A stretch of DNA of 39,812 bases from Thermoanaerobaculales bacterium (GTDB lineage Bacteria; Acidobacteriota; Thermoanaerobaculia; Thermoanaerobaculales; Sulfomarinibacteraceae): the NCBI GenBank assembly GCA_025456385.1, contig JALOKS010000007.1, forward strand, positions 1 to 39,812, written 5' to 3'. Shown piece after piece: positions 8,213 to 21,307 of this stretch. Positions within the stretch are counted from its first letter, which is position 1. The number at the start of each line of letters is the position of its first letter. The translations under genes and the position numbers were made by a program. Below the pieces are notes generated by a model that worked only from the letters and a program-made list of their open reading frames with translations, ran no database searches and was not told where the DNA came from.

Positions 8213-9834
8213 CGTCCGGAGTCCTTCCGCGACCGCCACCACCCGCCGAGCTTGCGTTCCCCCACCAGGTGGAGGGTGAGCTCCTGCTGGATGATCGTGA
8301 TGACGTTGTTGGTGAGCCAGTAGAGGACCAGGCCGGACGGGAACTGCAGGAACATGATGCCGAAGATCAGGGGCATCATCCGCATCAGGCGCTGCTGCTG
8401 CGGATCGCCGACCTGCGGCGCCAGGTGCTGCTGCAACCACATCGTCGCGGTCATCAGGATCGGCGTCACGTAGTACGGGTCCTTGGCGGAGAGGTCGGTG
8501 ATCCACAGCGCGAAGGGCGCGTGACGGAGCTCGATCGCGCGCAGGAAAAGCTGGTAGAGCGCCCACAGCAGCGGCAGCTGGACGAGCAGGGGGAGGCACC
8601 CCGCCATCGGGTTGATGCCCTCCTGCTTGTACAGCGCCATCATCTCCTGGTTCATCTTCGCGCGCGCCTGCGGGTCGGCCTTCTTCTTCTTGTAGCGCGC
8701 CTGGATCTCCTTCACCTTCGGCTGCACCTTGGCCATCTTCCGCATCGACACGGTCGAGGTGTGCATGAGCGGGAACAGGAGGATCCGGATGCCGACGGTG
8801 AGCAGGATGATGGCGGTGCCGTAGTTGCCGACGTGGCTGTAGATCCAGCGCAGGGCCTTGAGGAAGAACACCGAGATCGGCCCGAAGAAACCGAAGTCGA
8901 GGGTCTCCTCGAGCCCGCGGCCGAGCCTCCGCACGAGGTCGTACTCCTTGGGTGCGCCGAGGTACTGGCCGCGCAGCTCGCCGTCGCGCGGCAGCACGCT
9001 GACGCGCAGCACGCGGGTCGGCTTGGCCTCCCCCTCGGTGTACTCCAGGGGCTCGAAGCGCAGCTCCGCGACCGGCGTGTCGGGCAGCAGGAGGCCGACG
9101 AAGTACGCACCCTCGAGACCCGCGAAGGCGAGCTGGCCGGGGGTCAGCACCCGCGGCTCCTTGAGCTTGGCCCGTTTGAAGCGGTCGATCTCGCCGTCCG
9201 CGTTCACGATTCCCTCGCCCCACAGGGCGAGCCGGTTGTCGCGCTCGACCGCGCCGAGATCACGCAGGCCGGTGCCGATGCTCACCGCCGCCGCCCGCCG
9301 CTCGCCGGCCGTCGAGATCGCCACCTCCAGGCCATAGCTCTCGCCTGCCAGCGCGATCCGCTTGGTGACCGCGGCGCCGAGCCCGTCGGCCCACCGGAAG
9401 ACGACCGCCTCCCCATCCCTCTCCACCGCGTAGAGCGCGGAGTCCGGACCGCTGGCAGTGATCAGCTGCAGCGGGAGGGCGCGCTCGGCCAGCGGCACCG
9501 TCTGCACGAGGTCCACCGCCTCGCCGCCGTCGCCCTGGTACCCGGCGAGGCGGTAGGAGCTGACCGCGGCCCCGCGGTTGGTCAGGGTCACCGCGATGTG
9601 GTCGTTAGCGAGCTCGATGGTCTCCTCAACCTCCGCCCCCAGCGCGGCGTCCGTGACGAGCTCGCTCGCGGCGCCCGGGACCTCGGTCGGGACGGCCGCC
9701 GCGGCCGGCGCCACCTCCTCGGCTGTCTCCGGGCGGGGCTGCGGTCTGACCGGCGCCGGCGGCGGGAAAAGGATCGACCAGGCGAGCAGGATCGCCGCGG
9801 ACAGCACGAAGGCGAGCAGGAGTCTCTTCTCCAT
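8209..9834 (-). CDS. yidC: membrane protein insertase YidC (Oxa1 family)
   Basis: Encodes 541 residues, the Gram-negative long form, which implies an outer-membrane type envelope. An N-terminal membrane anchor (LLLAFVLSAAILLAWSILF) is followed by a large periplasmic beta domain (about 60-330) and the five-helix insertase core. The groove arginine lies in GIRILLFP (R350), and the cytoplasmic hairpin MRKMAKVQPKVKEIQARYKKKK is clear. YidC inserts membrane proteins alone or with SecYEG, including ATP synthase c and a subunits. The ATG at 9834 is 22 bases after the rnpA stop, leaving no room for the yidD gene often found here. Confidence 0.97.
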   Translation of the reverse strand: MEKRLLLAFVLSAAILLAWSILFPPPAPVRPQPRPETAEEVAPAAAAVPTEVPGAASELVTDAALGAEVEETIELANDHIAVTLTNRGAAVSSYRLAGYQGDGGEAVDLVQTVPLAERALPLQLITASGPDSALYAVERDGEAVVFRWADGLGAAVTKRIALAGESYGLEVAISTAGERRAAAVSIGTGLRDLGAVERDNRLALWGEGIVNADGEIDRFKRAKLKEPRVLTPGQLAFAGLEGAYFVGLLLPDTPVAELRFEPLEYTEGEAKPTRVLRVSVLPRDGELRGQYLGAPKEYDLVRRLGRGLEETLDFGFFGPISVFFLKALRWIYSHVGNYGTAIILLTVGIRILLFPLMHTSTVSMRKMAKVQPKVKEIQARYKKKKADPQARAKMNQEMMALYKQEGINPMAGCLPLLVQLPLLWALYQLFLRAIELRHAPFALWITDLSAKDPYYVTPILMTATMWLQQHLAPQVGDPQQQRLMRMMPLIFGIMFLQFPSGLVLYWLTNNVITIIQQELTLHLVGERKLGGWWRSRKDSGR

Positions 9835-9856
9835 CCTCCGTCATCCCTCTCGCGTC

Positions 9857-10252
9857 TCAGGGGCGCGACGCGCCCGGTCCGCCGGCCTCGCGGGCAGCGC
9901 CCGTTCGCCGGCCCAGGCAGCGCAGAAAATCTCTCTCCAGCTCGTCCCACGGCGCGCTCGGCAGCCCGCGCCGCGCATTCGCCACGATGTCATACCGCCC
10001 GGCGCCGCCGCTCTCCCGGTGCAGGCGATAGAGCTCGCGGAGCCGGCGCCGACACCGCGCCCTCAGCACCGCACCGCCCACCCGCCGCGAGGCCGTGACG
10101 CCGAAGCGCCCCTCGTCGTCGCCCACCGCGAGCATGAACAGGACGAGATAGCGACCGCTGATCCGGAGGCCTCGCGCGTACACACCGGCGAACTCGGCCC
10201 GTTTCTTCAGCCGATGCCGAGCGGGGAAGCCATGCCGCGACTCAGACGGCAA
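9857..10252 (-). CDS. rnpA: ribonuclease P protein component
   Basis: Encodes 131 residues from a TTG at 10252 that overlaps the rpmH stop by 11 bases; no in-frame ATG or GTG precedes the conserved FPARHRLKKRAEF segment, so the TTG is the best start. The protein supports the catalytic RNase P RNA in removing 5' leaders from tRNA precursors. The conserved basic helix reads VGGAVLRARCRRRLRELYRL; the usual RNR triad is R-A-R here, with the central Asn replaced. The C-terminal tail is longer and Gly/Ala-rich. Context between rpmH and yidC is diagnostic. Confidence 0.94.
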   Translation of the reverse strand: MPSESRHGFPARHRLKKRAEFAGVYARGLRISGRYLVLFMLAVGDDEGRFGVTASRRVGGAVLRARCRRRLRELYRLHRESGGAGRYDIVANARRGLPSAPWDELERDFLRCLGRRTGAAREAGGPGASRP

Positions 10253-10376
10253 TCCGCTTGCGACCCTTGCGGCGCCGCGCGCTCAGCACGTTGCGGCCGC
10301 CCTTGCTGCGCATCCTGATGCGGAAGCCGTGGTTCTTCTTGCGCCGGCGCGTGTTCGGTTGAAAGGTCCTCTTCAT
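10242..10376 (-). CDS. rpmH: 50S ribosomal protein L34
   Basis: A 44-residue basic protein, MKRTFQPNTRRRKKNHGFR continuing to KRIAV, with the universal L34 N-terminus and the typical KGGRNVLSARRRKGRK segment. L34 belongs to the large ribosomal subunit. It is the first gene of the minus-strand series. The start ATG 10376 is 26 bases downstream of the likely transcription start of the promoter at 10409-10437. The ribosome binding site is weak (GAAGTGAGAAG). Confidence 0.98.
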   Translation of the reverse strand: MKRTFQPNTRRRKKNHGFRIRMRSKGGRNVLSARRRKGRKRIAV

Positions 10377-10408
10377 GGTCTTCTCACTTCCCAAAATACG
10401 GGCGCGTC

Positions 10409-10437
10409 ACGATATCCCAGGCCACCCGGGGTGTCAA
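10409..10437 (-). promoter_or_regulatory. sigma-70 type promoter for rpmH and the left-arm gene series
   Basis: On the minus strand a perfect TTGACA (10437-10432), a 17-base spacer and TATCGT (10414-10409, four of six) lie 33 bases before the rpmH start. It is the only strong promoter seen for the tightly packed genes from rpmH to atpA, although internal promoters cannot be excluded. Confidence 0.75.
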
Positions 10438-10472
10438 GGGAAGCTCGACCCGCGCTGTGGTAGCCTACAGCA

Positions 10473-11771
10473 ATGGACCGCTGGCAGCACCTCCTCCCCA
10501 ACATCCGTCAGATGTTGGGCGACGAGGAGTTCGCGACCTGGATCGCGCCGCTCGGCGTCCTCGGGTCCTCCGCCGACAGCGTCACGCTCGAAACCGACAA
10601 CGTGATCGTGCGCGACTGGGTGCGCGACCACCTCCTGCGTGACATCGAGACCGTCGCCCGAAGTCACTTCGGCGCGGAGTTCAAGGTCCTCATCACCGGC
10701 CCCGAGAGCACCAACCCGGACGGCGTGGGCGCAACGGCACCGTCATCCCGCGCCCTCGCCGAGCACCCGTTCAACCCCAGCTTCACCTTCGACCGCTTCG
10801 TGATCGGACCCTCCAACCAGTTCGCCGCGGCCGCCGCCGAGGCGGTCACGGAACGTCCTGGCAAGGCGTACAACCCGCTCTACCTCTACGGCGGCTCGGG
10901 TCTCGGCAAGACCCACCTCCTGCACGCCATCGCCAACCGCCTGCGCGGCTCCCTGCCACGCCTCAAAGTCGTCTACATGACCACGGAGCAGTTCGTCAAC
11001 GAGCTCATCAACTGCATCCGCCGGAAGCAGATGGATGCCTTTCGGCAGACCTTCCGCGCGGTCGACATGCTGCTTCTCGACGACATCCAGTTCATCGCCG
11101 GCAAGGAGCGAACTCAGGAGGAGTTCTTCCACACCTTCAACACACTCCAGTCCTCCGGGCGTCAGGTCGTCTTCACCTCCGACGCCCGCCCCGCCGACAT
11201 CCCGGGCCTCGAGGAACGGCTGCGCTCGCGCTTCCTCCAGGGCCTCATCGCCGACATCCAGCCCCCGGACCTCGAAACCCGCTGCGCCATCTTGCGCGAG
11301 AAGGCCCGCGCCATCGGGCACGAGCTCCCGGAGGACGTCGTCCTCTTCATCTCCCGCCGCGTCCAGAACAACGTCCGCGAGCTCGAGGGCTGCTTGAACC
11401 GCACGATCGCCTACGCGCATCTCAAGAGCTCCAAGATCACGATCGATGTCGTCCGCATGGCGCTTTTCGAGCTCGTCCCGGACGAGCGCGCGATCACGCC
11501 TTCGGACATCATCCGTTTCGTCGCCCAGCACTACGGGATCCGGGTCGCGGACATCAAGGGTCGCTCCAACCGCCGCTCGATCGCGCTCCCCCGCCAGGTC
11601 GCCATGTACCTCATCCGCAACATCCTCGAGCTGAGCTTCCCGGAGATCGGCAAGATCTTCTCGAAGCACCACTCGACCGTGATGTACGCCGTCGATGCGG
11701 TGCACAAGATGCGGCAGTCGAACCCGGACTTCGACGCCTCCCTGACCTCCTTTCGCGAGCACTTCGGGTGA
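10473..11771 (+). CDS. dnaA: chromosomal replication initiator protein DnaA
   Basis: Encodes 432 residues. DnaA-ATP assembles on the origin and melts it. Domain I (WQHLLPNIRQMLGDEEFATWI) is followed by a short variable linker. The AAA+ core NPSFTFDRFVIGPSNQFA has Walker A GGSGLGKT (140-147, K146) and Walker B LLLDDIQF (200-207). The C-terminal DNA-binding domain has the signature KHHSTVMYAV (398-407). No clear ribosome binding site precedes the ATG, and a weak TAGCCT lies 6 bases before it, so a very short or absent leader is possible. It is divergent from rpmH across a 96-base gap and is followed by the oriC-like spacer. Confidence 0.98.
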   Translation: MDRWQHLLPNIRQMLGDEEFATWIAPLGVLGSSADSVTLETDNVIVRDWVRDHLLRDIETVARSHFGAEFKVLITGPESTNPDGVGATAPSSRALAEHPFNPSFTFDRFVIGPSNQFAAAAAEAVTERPGKAYNPLYLYGGSGLGKTHLLHAIANRLRGSLPRLKVVYMTTEQFVNELINCIRRKQMDAFRQTFRAVDMLLLDDIQFIAGKERTQEEFFHTFNTLQSSGRQVVFTSDARPADIPGLEERLRSRFLQGLIADIQPPDLETRCAILREKARAIGHELPEDVVLFISRRVQNNVRELEGCLNRTIAYAHLKSSKITIDVVRMALFELVPDERAITPSDIIRFVAQHYGIRVADIKGRSNRRSIALPRQVAMYLIRNILELSFPEIGKIFSKHHSTVMYAVDAVHKMRQSNPDFDASLTSFREHFG

Positions 11772-11833
11772 TGGCCACAGCCCGTCTGCGGAGTCGCCTG
11801 TGAGACCCTGTGGACGGCTGCGGAAAGGGTGGT

Positions 11834-11842
11834 TTTTCCACA
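11834..11842 (+). promoter_or_regulatory. DnaA box (best match)
   Basis: TTTTCCACA differs from the TTATCCACA consensus at one position. It is paired with an inverted, weaker box 17 bases upstream (11809-11817). Confidence 0.7.
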
Positions 11843-11866
11843 GCTGCGCACAGCCTCGGCGGCTCT

Positions 11867-11875
11867 GCATCCACA
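11867..11875 (+). promoter_or_regulatory. DnaA box next to the AT-rich tract
   Basis: GCATCCACA matches the consensus at seven of nine positions, including the whole ATCCACA core. Eight GC-rich bases separate it from the AT-rich tract, the geometry expected of a box from which DnaA loads onto the unwinding strand. Confidence 0.6.
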
Positions 11876-11883
11876 GCCGTCGG

Positions 11884-11924
11884 TACATACTAAATATCTA
11901 TTAAACAAGGTTTTATAGTTCATG
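11884..11924. other. AT-rich tract, candidate DNA unwinding element
   Basis: About 41 bases of mostly A/T (including TACTAAATATCTATTAAAC and TTTTATAG) in an otherwise GC-rich region, placed directly beside a DnaA box. This is the expected site of first strand opening. No coding frame is apparent. Confidence 0.65.
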
Positions 11925-11942
11925 TCCGCAGTGTGCACACGC

Positions 11943-11971
11943 TCGACGATGATGACGAATCATGTTATATT
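11943..11971 (+). promoter_or_regulatory. promoter for dnaN
   Basis: TCGACG (11943-11948, four of six to TTGACA), a 17-base spacer and TATATT (11966-11971, five of six to TATAAT). Transcription would start about 35 bases before the dnaN ATG. It lies immediately downstream of the origin elements. Confidence 0.6.
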
Positions 11972-12012
11972 CTGCCCGGAAAGCCCGAAGTCGTCTCGAG
12001 AAAGGGCGGGTG

Positions 12013-13116
12013 ATGGAACTCAAGCTGCAGCGCAACCTGGTGCTCCAGGAACTCTCCATTCTCCAGGGCGTCGTCGAGCATCGCACGACGATTCCGATCC
12101 TCTCGAGCATCCTCGCCGAGGCCGAGGAGAACCGGCTGCGGATGGTCGCCACCGACCTCGACATGACCATCGTGACCGAGTGCCCGGCGGTGGTTCACGG
12201 CGGCGGGCGGGCGACCATCGAGAGCAAGGTGTTTCTCAATCTCGTCCGGAGTCTTCCTGAAGAGGAGTTCGGCCTGCGGCAGGACGGGGACGCGATCGAG
12301 ATCAGCTGCGGACGCTTCACGTCGCGCCTGGCGGTGACGGACCCTGCTGAGTACCCGACGGTACCGGAGGTGCCGGCGGCGGGAGACTATGCGCTGCCTC
12401 TGAGCCTGTTTCAGAGGATGCTCGACCGGGTGGCCTTCGCGATCACCAAGGACGATCCCAAGTTCCAGCTCAACGGGGCATTGGTCAAGCTGCTGCCGGG
12501 CGAGATCGAGATCGCCTCGACCGACGGCCACCGCCTGGCCATGGTGCGGGCCAAAGCTCCGGCTGGAAAGCCGCCGTTCGAGCAACAGCTCTTCCCGCGC
12601 AAGCTGCTGGCGGAGTTCGCCCGCTTCGGAGACGACGAAGTGCGGATGGCGGCCGGAGACAACCACCTCGGCTTCATCATGGGCGACCGGACGCTGGTCT
12701 CGCGGATCGTCGAGCTCCGCTTTCCGCAGTACGAGCGGGTGATCGTCCGAGACAACCCCAACCGGGCGCGGGTCGATCGCCGAGAGCTGCTTGCCTCCCT
12801 GCGCCGCGTCAGTCTGATGGCTCATGAGAAGGCCCGCGGCGTGCGCTTCCGCTTCGCCGCCGGCGGCGAGCTGTCGTTGGCGTCGATCGGCTACGAGCGG
12901 GGCAGCGCCGAGGAGGTCCTGTCGGTGACCTACCAGGGTGATGCCCTCGAGATCGCGCTCAATGCGGGCTACCTGATCGACGTCCTCCAGGTCCTGGAGT
13001 GCGACCAGGTCGAGCTCCAGCTACGGGACAGCAACACCCAGTGCGTGGTCGTGCCGGTCGACGACGACCCCCGGCTCGAGGAGTATGTGTACGTCCTGAT
13101 GCCGATGCGCCTGTGA
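12013..13116 (+). CDS. dnaN: DNA polymerase III sliding clamp (beta subunit)
   Basis: Encodes 367 residues, the standard length. Two clamps dimerise into a ring that tethers DNA polymerase III and serves as a hub for mismatch repair and DnaA inactivation. Three repeated processivity folds are recognisable, from LVLQELSILQGVVEHRTTIPILSSIL at the N-terminus to the C-terminal EEYVYVLMPMRL, with the usual PMRL ending. I chose ATG 12013 (preceded by GTG) because the family begins MELKLQRN-like; AAAGGG at 12001-12006 is the likely ribosome binding site. It is followed by recF after 48 bases. Confidence 0.98.
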   Translation: MELKLQRNLVLQELSILQGVVEHRTTIPILSSILAEAEENRLRMVATDLDMTIVTECPAVVHGGGRATIESKVFLNLVRSLPEEEFGLRQDGDAIEISCGRFTSRLAVTDPAEYPTVPEVPAAGDYALPLSLFQRMLDRVAFAITKDDPKFQLNGALVKLLPGEIEIASTDGHRLAMVRAKAPAGKPPFEQQLFPRKLLAEFARFGDDEVRMAAGDNHLGFIMGDRTLVSRIVELRFPQYERVIVRDNPNRARVDRRELLASLRRVSLMAHEKARGVRFRFAAGGELSLASIGYERGSAEEVLSVTYQGDALEIALNAGYLIDVLQVLECDQVELQLRDSNTQCVVVPVDDDPRLEEYVYVLMPMRL

Positions 13117-13164
13117 GCTCGCGGGCGCGCTGCGGCTCGGACCCGCGCTGATCTGGGAGCCGCC

Positions 13165-14281
13165 ATGCAGCTGCTCGAGTTGCGGATCGAGCGTTTTCGC
13201 AACCTGGCTCCGGGACCATACGCCTTCGGCGAGCGCACGAACCTGATCCTGGGCGACAACGGCGTCGGCAAGACCAATCTCCTCGAGGCCGTCGCCATGC
13301 TCGGCAATCTGCGCTCCTTCCGGGGCGCCGGAGCGCGCCAGGTCGTCCACCACGGCGCCGGCTCCTACCGCCTCGCAGCCGAGGTGCACGTCGGCGGGCG
13401 CCAGCACCGGCTCGAGCAGCTGGTCGAGGTCGGTCCCCCGCTGCGGCGGGAGCTCGCCGTAGACGGCGCGCCGGTGGAGCTGCCCCACTACCTGCGGCTG
13501 TTCCCGATCTTCGCCATCAACGGACCGGACCGCGAGCTGGTCACCGGCGCGCCGGAGGGCCGGCGGGCGATCGTCGACCGCCTCGCCTTCCTCCTGCGGA
13601 CGGCGCACCTCGACGACCTGCGCGCCTACCGGCGGGCACTGCGGCAGCGGAACGCGGCGCTCGCCACCGGGGCGACGGAGCCCGAGCTGGCGGCATGGGA
13701 AGGCCCGCTCGCGGCGGCGGCCGCGCGGGTCGTGGCCGCCCGGCGCGAGGCCGCGCGGCGTCTCGCCGCGAGCTTCGAACCCGCCTACCGGGCGATTGCG
13801 GGCGCGGAGGCACCGGAGCTCCGACTCGAGTACCGCGGCGAGCCCTGGCTGGTCCCCGCCGACGGAGCCGCGGAGCTGGAAGAAAGCTACCGCTCGCGGT
13901 ATAATGAGACCCGGGTGCGGGACCGCGAGGCAGGCTACACCGTGGACGGCCCGCACCGACACGACCTGGGGCTCGCGACCGCCGGCCGCGGCGTCCGCCA
14001 TGTGCTCAGCTCGGGTCAGGCGAAAGCGGTGGCGGCCGCCCTCCGGCTCGCCACCCACGCCGAGATCGAAGGGGCTCGCGGCGAGAGCCTCCCGGTGGTC
14101 GTGGACGATGTGGACGCGGAGTTGGACGGAGCAACGCTGGCTCGCCTGGTGAGCCATCTCGGAGACGAACGGCAGCTTTTCTTGTCCAGCACGAGGGACT
14201 GGGTCGGGGGACGCGAAGGCCCCGGAGCCCGACGCTTCTGGCTCGAGCGCGGGGTGTGTGTGCGCCGGGAGGCGGAGAGCG

Positions 14282-14289
<8 letters not shown>
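13165..14289 (+). CDS. recF: DNA replication and repair protein RecF
   Basis: Encodes 374 residues. RecF is an SMC-like ABC ATPase that recognises gapped DNA and helps load RecA with RecO and RecR. Walker A GDNGVGKTN (30-38, K36), the ABC signature LSSGQAK and Walker B VVVDDVDAELD are intact, as is the RSFRG element after the first helix. The stop overlaps the gyrB start by 8 bases. A sequence TATAAT lies inside the gene at 13900 and may be a promoter for gyrB. Note that a long frame on the opposite strand through recF-gyrA is a GC artefact. Confidence 0.96.
13877..13905 (+). promoter_or_regulatory. possible internal promoter in recF, upstream of gyrBA
   Basis: A perfect TATAAT (13900-13905) formed by Tyr-Asn codons TAT AAT, with TGGAAG (13877-13882, three of six to TTGACA) 17 bases upstream. 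It lies about 370 bases before gyrB. The -35 match is poor, so this is a candidate only. Confidence 0.3.
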
Positions 14290-19138
<4,849 letters not shown>

Positions 19139-19159
19139 GGGCGCGGGACGGGAGCGCCC

Positions 19160-19720
19160 ATGAACCCGGCGCCGGGCCCGGCGCCGCGCGCGGTGCCGGC
19201 GACGCTCATCCTCCACCAGGAGGGCGTGATCGCGGTCATCGCCCTGATCGGCCTCGCCCTGCGGGACGAAGGCGTGGCCGCCGGGCTCGCCGCCCGCGGG
19301 TCCGTGGCGGCGGCGCTCCTCGAGGGCTGCGGGGTGGCCGCCGCAGCCTTCGCCGTCCTCTGGTTGGCGCGGGCGATCCTCGCGCCGCTGCGGGAGCTCG
19401 AGGCCTGGCAGCGGGGCATGGTGGCGGGCTGGTCGGCCGCGGACGTGGCGGCGGTGGCGGTCTTCTCGGGCCTCGCCGAGGAGGCTCTGGTGCGCGCGGT
19501 CCTGCAGCCCGCGCTCGGCCTGCTGCCGGCGGCTGCGATCTTCGCGCTCCTGCACGTGGTGCCCGACCGCCGGCTGTGGCTGTGGCCGGTGATCGCGCTC
19601 GGGCTCGGCGCGGTGCTCGGCTGGCTGTTCGCGCGCTCCGGTTACCCGGCCGCCGCCGCCGCCCACGTGGTCCTCAACGCGCTCTCCCTGACCCGGCTGC
19701 GCGTCGGGGCGGCCGCCTGA
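19160..19720 (+). CDS. CPBP (CAAX/Abi) family intramembrane metalloprotease
   Basis: Encodes 186 residues with five or so hydrophobic helices. The three family motifs are present: EExxxR as E107-E108 to R112 (AEEALVRAVLQ), FxxxH as F128 to H132, and HxxxN as H169 to N173. These residues form the membrane-embedded zinc or glutamate active site of Rce1-like proteases. Bacterial members act in processing of membrane peptides, bacteriocin immunity or envelope protein turnover; the substrate here is unknown. It follows gyrA by 21 bases with a GGGAG ribosome binding site and may share its transcript. Confidence 0.85.
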   Translation: MNPAPGPAPRAVPATLILHQEGVIAVIALIGLALRDEGVAAGLAARGSVAAALLEGCGVAAAAFAVLWLARAILAPLRELEAWQRGMVAGWSAADVAAVAVFSGLAEEALVRAVLQPALGLLPAAAIFALLHVVPDRRLWLWPVIALGLGAVLGWLFARSGYPAAAAAHVVLNALSLTRLRVGAAA

Positions 19721-19759
19721 ACGGGACGACAGGGAAAGGGCGCGGCGGGCGGCGGGTTG

Positions 19760-19765
19760 TACAAT
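19760..19765 (+). promoter_or_regulatory. possible -10 element for pdxS
   Basis: TACAAT (five of six to TATAAT) lies 26 bases before the pdxS start in a 71-base gap. No good -35 hexamer is visible at 16-18 bases upstream, so it is tentative. Confidence 0.4.
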
Positions 19766-19791
19766 GTGACCGCGGTCGGGGGAGGCGAGGC

Positions 19792-20679
19792 ATGAATCAT
19801 CTCGATGACCAGTTCCGCGTCAAGGTGGGGCTGGCGGAAATGCTCAAGGGCGGCGTCATCATGGACGTGACCGACGCCGAGCAGGCGGCGGTGGCAGAGC
19901 GCGCCGGTGCGGTGGCGGTGATGGCTCTCGAGCGCGTCCCCGCGGACATCCGGGCGATGGGCGGAGTCGCGCGGATGTCGTCGATCGAGAAGATCGAGGA
20001 GATCAAGGACCGGGTGTCGATCCCGGTCATGGCGAAGGTGCGCATCGGTCACCTCGCCGAGGCGCGGATCCTGGAGGCGCTCGAGGTCGACTTCATCGAC
20101 GAGAGCGAGGTCCTGACCCCGGCAGACGACGAGAACCACATCTCGAAGCACTCCTTCAAGGTGCCCTTCGTGTGCGGGTGCCGCAACCTCGGCGAGGCGC
20201 TGCGCCGCATCGGCGAGGGCGCGGCCATGATCCGCACCAAGGGCGAGGCCGGCTCGGGCGACATCGTCGAGGGCGTGCGCCACCTGCGCGCGGTGCAGCG
20301 CGGCATCAAGACGCTGACGATCCTCGCCGAGGACGAGCTCATGACCGCCGCCAAGGAGCTCGCTGCGCCCTACGAGCTCGTGCGCTGGGTCGCCGAGCGC
20401 GGGCGTCTGCCGGTGCCGAACTTCGCCGCGGGCGGCGTCGCCACGCCGGCGGACGCCGCCCTCTGCATGATGCTCGGCGCGGAGTCGGTGTTCGTGGGCT
20501 CCGGGATCTTCAAGTCCGGGGACCCGGAGCGCCGCGGCCGGGCGATCGTCGAGGCCGTCACGCACTGGCAGGACCCGGCGCGGCTCGCGGCGGTCTCGCG
20601 CGGGCTCGGCGAGGCGATGTCGGGTCTGGAGTCGGGCAAGCTCAGCCCCGAGGAGATGCTGTCGCGCCGAGGGTGGTAG
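19792..20679 (+). CDS. pdxS: pyridoxal 5'-phosphate synthase subunit PdxS
   Basis: Encodes 295 residues. PdxS condenses ribose 5-phosphate, glyceraldehyde 3-phosphate and ammonia into pyridoxal 5'-phosphate as a dodecamer, with ammonia supplied by PdxT. The (beta/alpha)8 barrel is complete: KGGVIMDV with D25, VMALERVPADIR, the lysine in VMAKVRIGH (K82), DESEVLTPAD, RTKGE with the second active lysine (K150), NFAAGGVATPADAAL and VFVGSGIFKS. The ATG at 19792 has a strong GGGGGAGG ribosome binding site. The presence of this pair indicates the DXP-independent vitamin B6 route. Confidence 0.98.
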   Translation: MNHLDDQFRVKVGLAEMLKGGVIMDVTDAEQAAVAERAGAVAVMALERVPADIRAMGGVARMSSIEKIEEIKDRVSIPVMAKVRIGHLAEARILEALEVDFIDESEVLTPADDENHISKHSFKVPFVCGCRNLGEALRRIGEGAAMIRTKGEAGSGDIVEGVRHLRAVQRGIKTLTILAEDELMTAAKELAAPYELVRWVAERGRLPVPNFAAGGVATPADAALCMMLGAESVFVGSGIFKSGDPERRGRAIVEAVTHWQDPARLAAVSRGLGEAMSGLESGKLSPEEMLSRRGW

Positions 20680-20683
20680 GGCG

Positions 20684-21301
20684 TTGGTCGAGCTCGGTGT
20701 GCTGGCCTTGCAGGGCGACTTCCACGCCCACGCGGCGGTTCTCGCCGAGCTCGGCTGTGCCCCGCGTGCGGTGCGCACCGCGGCCGAGCTCGAGGGCCTC
20801 GACGGCCTCGTGATGCCGGGCGGCGAGAGCACGGCGATGCTCCGGTTGATGGCGGCAGAGGACCTCGGCGCCCGCATCCGGGAGCGGGTGCGCGGCGGGA
20901 TGGCGGTCCTCGCCACCTGCGCGGGAGTCATCCTGCTCGCCGACACGGTGACGCCCCCGCAGCCGAGCCTCGGCCTGCTCGCGGTCGACGTGCTCCGCAA
21001 TGCCTACGGCCGGCAGCCGCAGTCGACGGTGACGACGGTCGAGCTCGCCCCTGCGCTCGGCGCACCGGCTCGTCTCGAGGGGGTGTTCATCCGTGCCCCC
21101 CGCATCACCGGCACGGGCTCCGACGTGGAGGTGCTGGGGCGCCGGGGCGCGGATCCCGTCCTGGTCCGCCAGGGCCGGATCCTGGGCGCGACCTTTCACC
21201 CCGAGCTTTCCCGCGACCGCCGCGTCCACGGGCTGTTCGTGACGATGGCGGAGGACGCGCAGGGCCGAGCCGCCCAGGCCGCGAGCCGGCGCGGCGCCTG
21301 A
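20684..21301 (+). CDS. pdxT: pyridoxal 5'-phosphate synthase glutaminase subunit PdxT
   Basis: Encodes 205 residues from a TTG start, four bases after the pdxS stop; the family begins with a short strand before GVLALQGDF, so no later start fits. PdxT is a class I glutamine amidotransferase that delivers ammonia to PdxS. The catalytic triad is visible as C79 in TCAG and H172/E174 in FHPE. PGGEST, the AYGRQ loop and GVFIRAPRI are also family marks. The tail after LFVTMAEDAQ is extended and Ala/Arg-rich. It converges with the MBL-fold gene, with only 6 bases between the stops. Confidence 0.97.
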   Translation: MVELGVLALQGDFHAHAAVLAELGCAPRAVRTAAELEGLDGLVMPGGESTAMLRLMAAEDLGARIRERVRGGMAVLATCAGVILLADTVTPPQPSLGLLAVDVLRNAYGRQPQSTVTTVELAPALGAPARLEGVFIRAPRITGTGSDVEVLGRRGADPVLVRQGRILGATFHPELSRDRRVHGLFVTMAEDAQGRAAQAASRRGA

Positions 21302-21307
21302 AGGCGG

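Larger units (their letters stand above)
11772..11942. other. probable replication origin (oriC) between dnaA and dnaN
   Basis: This non-coding spacer contains several DnaA-box-like nonamers. TTTTCCACA at 11834-11842 is 8 of 9 to TTATCCACA, GCATCCACA at 11867-11875 is 7 of 9, and an inverted CCGTCCACA at 11809-11817 is 6 of 9. Just downstream is the only long AT-rich tract in the neighbourhood (11884-11924), a plausible unwinding element, followed by the palindrome GTGTGCACAC at 11931-11940. Flanking dnaA and dnaN, and outward transcription on both sides, support the assignment. Few boxes approach consensus, so exact origin limits are uncertain. Confidence 0.8.

Noticed and set aside
10377..10472. 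Second origin half upstream of dnaA
   Set aside because: The gap holds a promoter for rpmH but no DnaA-box cluster or AT-rich tract.
14258..14281. GTG at 14258 as the gyrB start
   Set aside because: It adds eight residues not typical of GyrB and deepens the overlap with recF; ATG 14282 begins at the conserved N-terminus.
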